NCBI GenBank assembly: GCA_027490555.1
Contig: JAIXXW010000050.1
Span: 1-14,230, forward strand
Direction: 5' to 3'
Length of the DNA: 14,230 nt
Source: Comamonadaceae bacterium
GTDB lineage: Bacteria > Pseudomonadota > Gammaproteobacteria > Burkholderiales > Burkholderiaceae_C
Shown: positions 13,315 through 14,230 of the stretch, piece by piece
How positions within the stretch are numbered: the first letter of the stretch is position 1
How the letters are laid out: every line of letters begins with the position of its first letter
Notes under the pieces: model-generated
What the model saw: only the letters and a program-made list of their open reading frames with translations
What the model was told of the DNA's origin: nothing
The model's database searches: none
Made by a program: the position numbers and the translations under genes

Positions 13315-13839
13315 ATGCGTCATTTTTCTTGGAAACGGGCTTGCACCGTGGCGGTCAGCACCGGGATCCTGGCCAGCTGCGGTGGTTCGGCATCCATGCC
13401 GCCGTTGACCGAGGCCATATGTGAACAGCCATGGTCATGGGCAAAGGGCTCTGGCCTAGGGGCTCAAAGTTTCAGTGCCGAAAGCATCGCACAAAAGGCT
13501 GAGGTGATTTGGTCCTTGCAGAATTGCAAAATTCAGAAACTGAACTCGCTTCAATTGACGGTCTGCATTCGGCACAACGAACCGAGTGAACTTAACCTTA
13601 AACTTTATCGAGGCTCAGAATCAACCCCTTTGGCTCTTCCCAAACTGGATCAAACAAGCCAGTCTGGGACATGTGAACAAGGCTCCCAGGGTACACCGTG
13701 GACATACACCATCGCGAACCCCACATTCAACACGAACAACACCTCTCAACAATGGCGCTTAGTCATAGAAGATGAGCAAAATAACCAAAACACTGGTTTT
13801 TTTGATGGATGGTCATTTACCCTGAAGGGCTTCAATTGA
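13315..13839 (+). CDS. Lipoprotein with a probable P (proprotein convertase) domain, 174 aa
   Basis: The protein starts with a lipoprotein signal: Arg/Lys-rich MRHFSWKR, a hydrophobic stretch, and the lipobox LASC with the lipid-carrying Cys22. Residues about 75-174 resemble the beta-sandwich P/Homo B domain found at the C-terminus of secreted proteases: LQLTVCIRHNEPSELNLKLY, then an NPTFNT turn, WRLVIEDEQ, and a closing NTGFFDGWSFTLKGF. No protease domain is attached. Four cysteines after Cys22 could form two disulphides. ATG 13315 is chosen because the signal peptide begins there, with AAGG 10 nt upstream; the frame is open back to 13204. G+C is about 40 percent in sampled 60-base blocks, far below its neighbours, which suggests transfer. 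The P-domain call is from pattern memory and needs a profile search. Confidence 0.6.
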   Translation: MRHFSWKRACTVAVSTGILASCGGSASMPPLTEAICEQPWSWAKGSGLGAQSFSAESIAQKAEVIWSLQNCKIQKLNSLQLTVCIRHNEPSELNLKLYRGSESTPLALPKLDQTSQSGTCEQGSQGTPWTYTIANPTFNTNNTSQQWRLVIEDEQNNQNTGFFDGWSFTLKGFN

Positions 13840-14230
13840 TCGGCCGTGTCATTCTTGTTCTGTGTCTTTTTTTCTTGCAAGGGTGCAGCGCCATCAAGCT
13901 CGGGTACCAGCAACTGCCCACCTTGTCCTTTTGGTGGCTGGACAGCACGGTCTCGTTCAACAGCGCCCAGTCGGTGGCCGCCAAAGACGCGATCGACAAG
14001 CTCTACCAGTGGCATCGCAAAGAAGAATTGCCGGGGTACGGGGAATTGCTGCAGCGGATTGGGCAGATGTCTGCCGGCCCTTTGCAAGCCGAGCAGGTCT
14101 GCAGTGTGGCGGCCGATGTGCAAGCGCGTCTGGATGTCCTGATGCGGCAGGCGGTGGTGCAAGCCGCTCCGGTGGCACTGGCGCTGGGCCCCAGACAGCT
14201 CAGCCACATCGCGCGGCACTGGGAAAGCAA
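13836..14230 (+). CDS. Probable DUF6279-type lipoprotein, N-terminal part (cut by window edge)
   Basis: One plus frame stays open from 13836 to the edge (131 codons). It begins MIGRVILVLCLFFLQGCSAI (TTG read as Met), a short lipoprotein signal with lipobox LQGC and Cys17. The mature part starts KLGYQQLPTLSFWWLDSTVS and contains QWHRKEELPGYGELLQRIG. This matches my memory of DUF6279 lipoproteins (LGYnxxPxLxxWWLD, WHRxxxLPxY), whose function is unknown. The TTG is preferred because GAAGGG sits 6 nt before it. An in-frame ATG at 13809 has a poorer site and would put extra residues before the signal peptide. The TTG overlaps the stop of the previous gene (ATTGA), so translation is probably coupled. 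G+C returns to the host level toward the edge. Confidence 0.75.
   Translation, partial: MIGRVILVLCLFFLQGCSAIKLGYQQLPTLSFWWLDSTVSFNSAQSVAAKDAIDKLYQWHRKEELPGYGELLQRIGQMSAGPLQAEQVCSVAADVQARLDVLMRQAVVQAAPVALALGPRQLSHIARHWES

Noticed and set aside
1..14230. CRISPR arrays, insertion sequences, tRNA genes or phage genes
   Set aside because: I saw no spaced repeats, transposase motifs, tRNA cloverleaf or phage proteins. The only tandem repeat is the short coding one at 8294-8338.

Overview
The window looks like a piece of a chromosome from a betaproteobacterium of the order Burkholderiales, probably family Comamonadaceae (Rhodoferax, Limnohabitans or Acidovorax relatives). The reasons are the high G+C content, the GATAAT-type -10 elements, the betaproteobacterial character of most proteins (COG2509 flavoprotein, SET protein, VF530 protein, GlmU and GlmS), and the rnpB sequence. 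The lineage is inferred from recognised families, not from a database search.

Layout. Positions 1-119 (minus) are the 5' end of the RNase P RNA gene, cut by the window edge. A short spacer with a possible decayed gene fragment follows. Positions 309-2135 (plus) encode a large FAD-dependent protein of COG2509. Positions 2130-5555 are dense in regulators. Two divergent Crp/Fnr-type regulators (2130-2855 minus, 3025-3684 plus) share an intergenic region with a perfect TGTTC-N6-GAACA palindrome. They are followed by three minus-strand genes: a NarL-type response regulator with a canonical receiver (4917-5555), a histidine-rich 97-residue protein (4587-4880), and a second NarL-type regulator whose receiver has lost the phosphorylation residues (3767-4411). 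No histidine kinase is present. Upstream on the same strand is a Lon-like protease of the COG1067 type (5750-8170). Its Ser-Lys dyad is intact but its Walker B acidic residues appear to be replaced.

Positions 8265-8567 (plus) encode a VF530/DUF2132 protein and 8583-9062 (minus) a small SET-domain protein. Next come the amino-sugar genes: glmS (9266-11137 minus) and glmU (11799-13205 minus), which flank an Lrp/AsnC regulator (11274-11759 plus). The regulator is divergent from glmS across a very A+T-rich spacer with direct repeats 11 bp apart. GlmS makes glucosamine-6-phosphate and GlmU makes UDP-N-acetylglucosamine, the precursor of peptidoglycan and lipopolysaccharide. The enzyme between them in that pathway, GlmM, is not in the window.

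The right end holds two lipoprotein genes with overlapping stop and start codons. The first (13315-13839) is A+T-rich and resembles a stand-alone proprotein-convertase P domain. The second (13836 to the edge) looks like a DUF6279 lipoprotein and starts at TTG. Long open frames antisense to the FAD protein, lon, glmS and glmU are codon-bias shadows and are left out.

The parts most worth a second look are the regulator cluster with its operator, the pseudo-receiver regulator, the degenerate Lon-like ATPase, the A+T-rich lrp/glmS spacer, and the P-domain lipoprotein.
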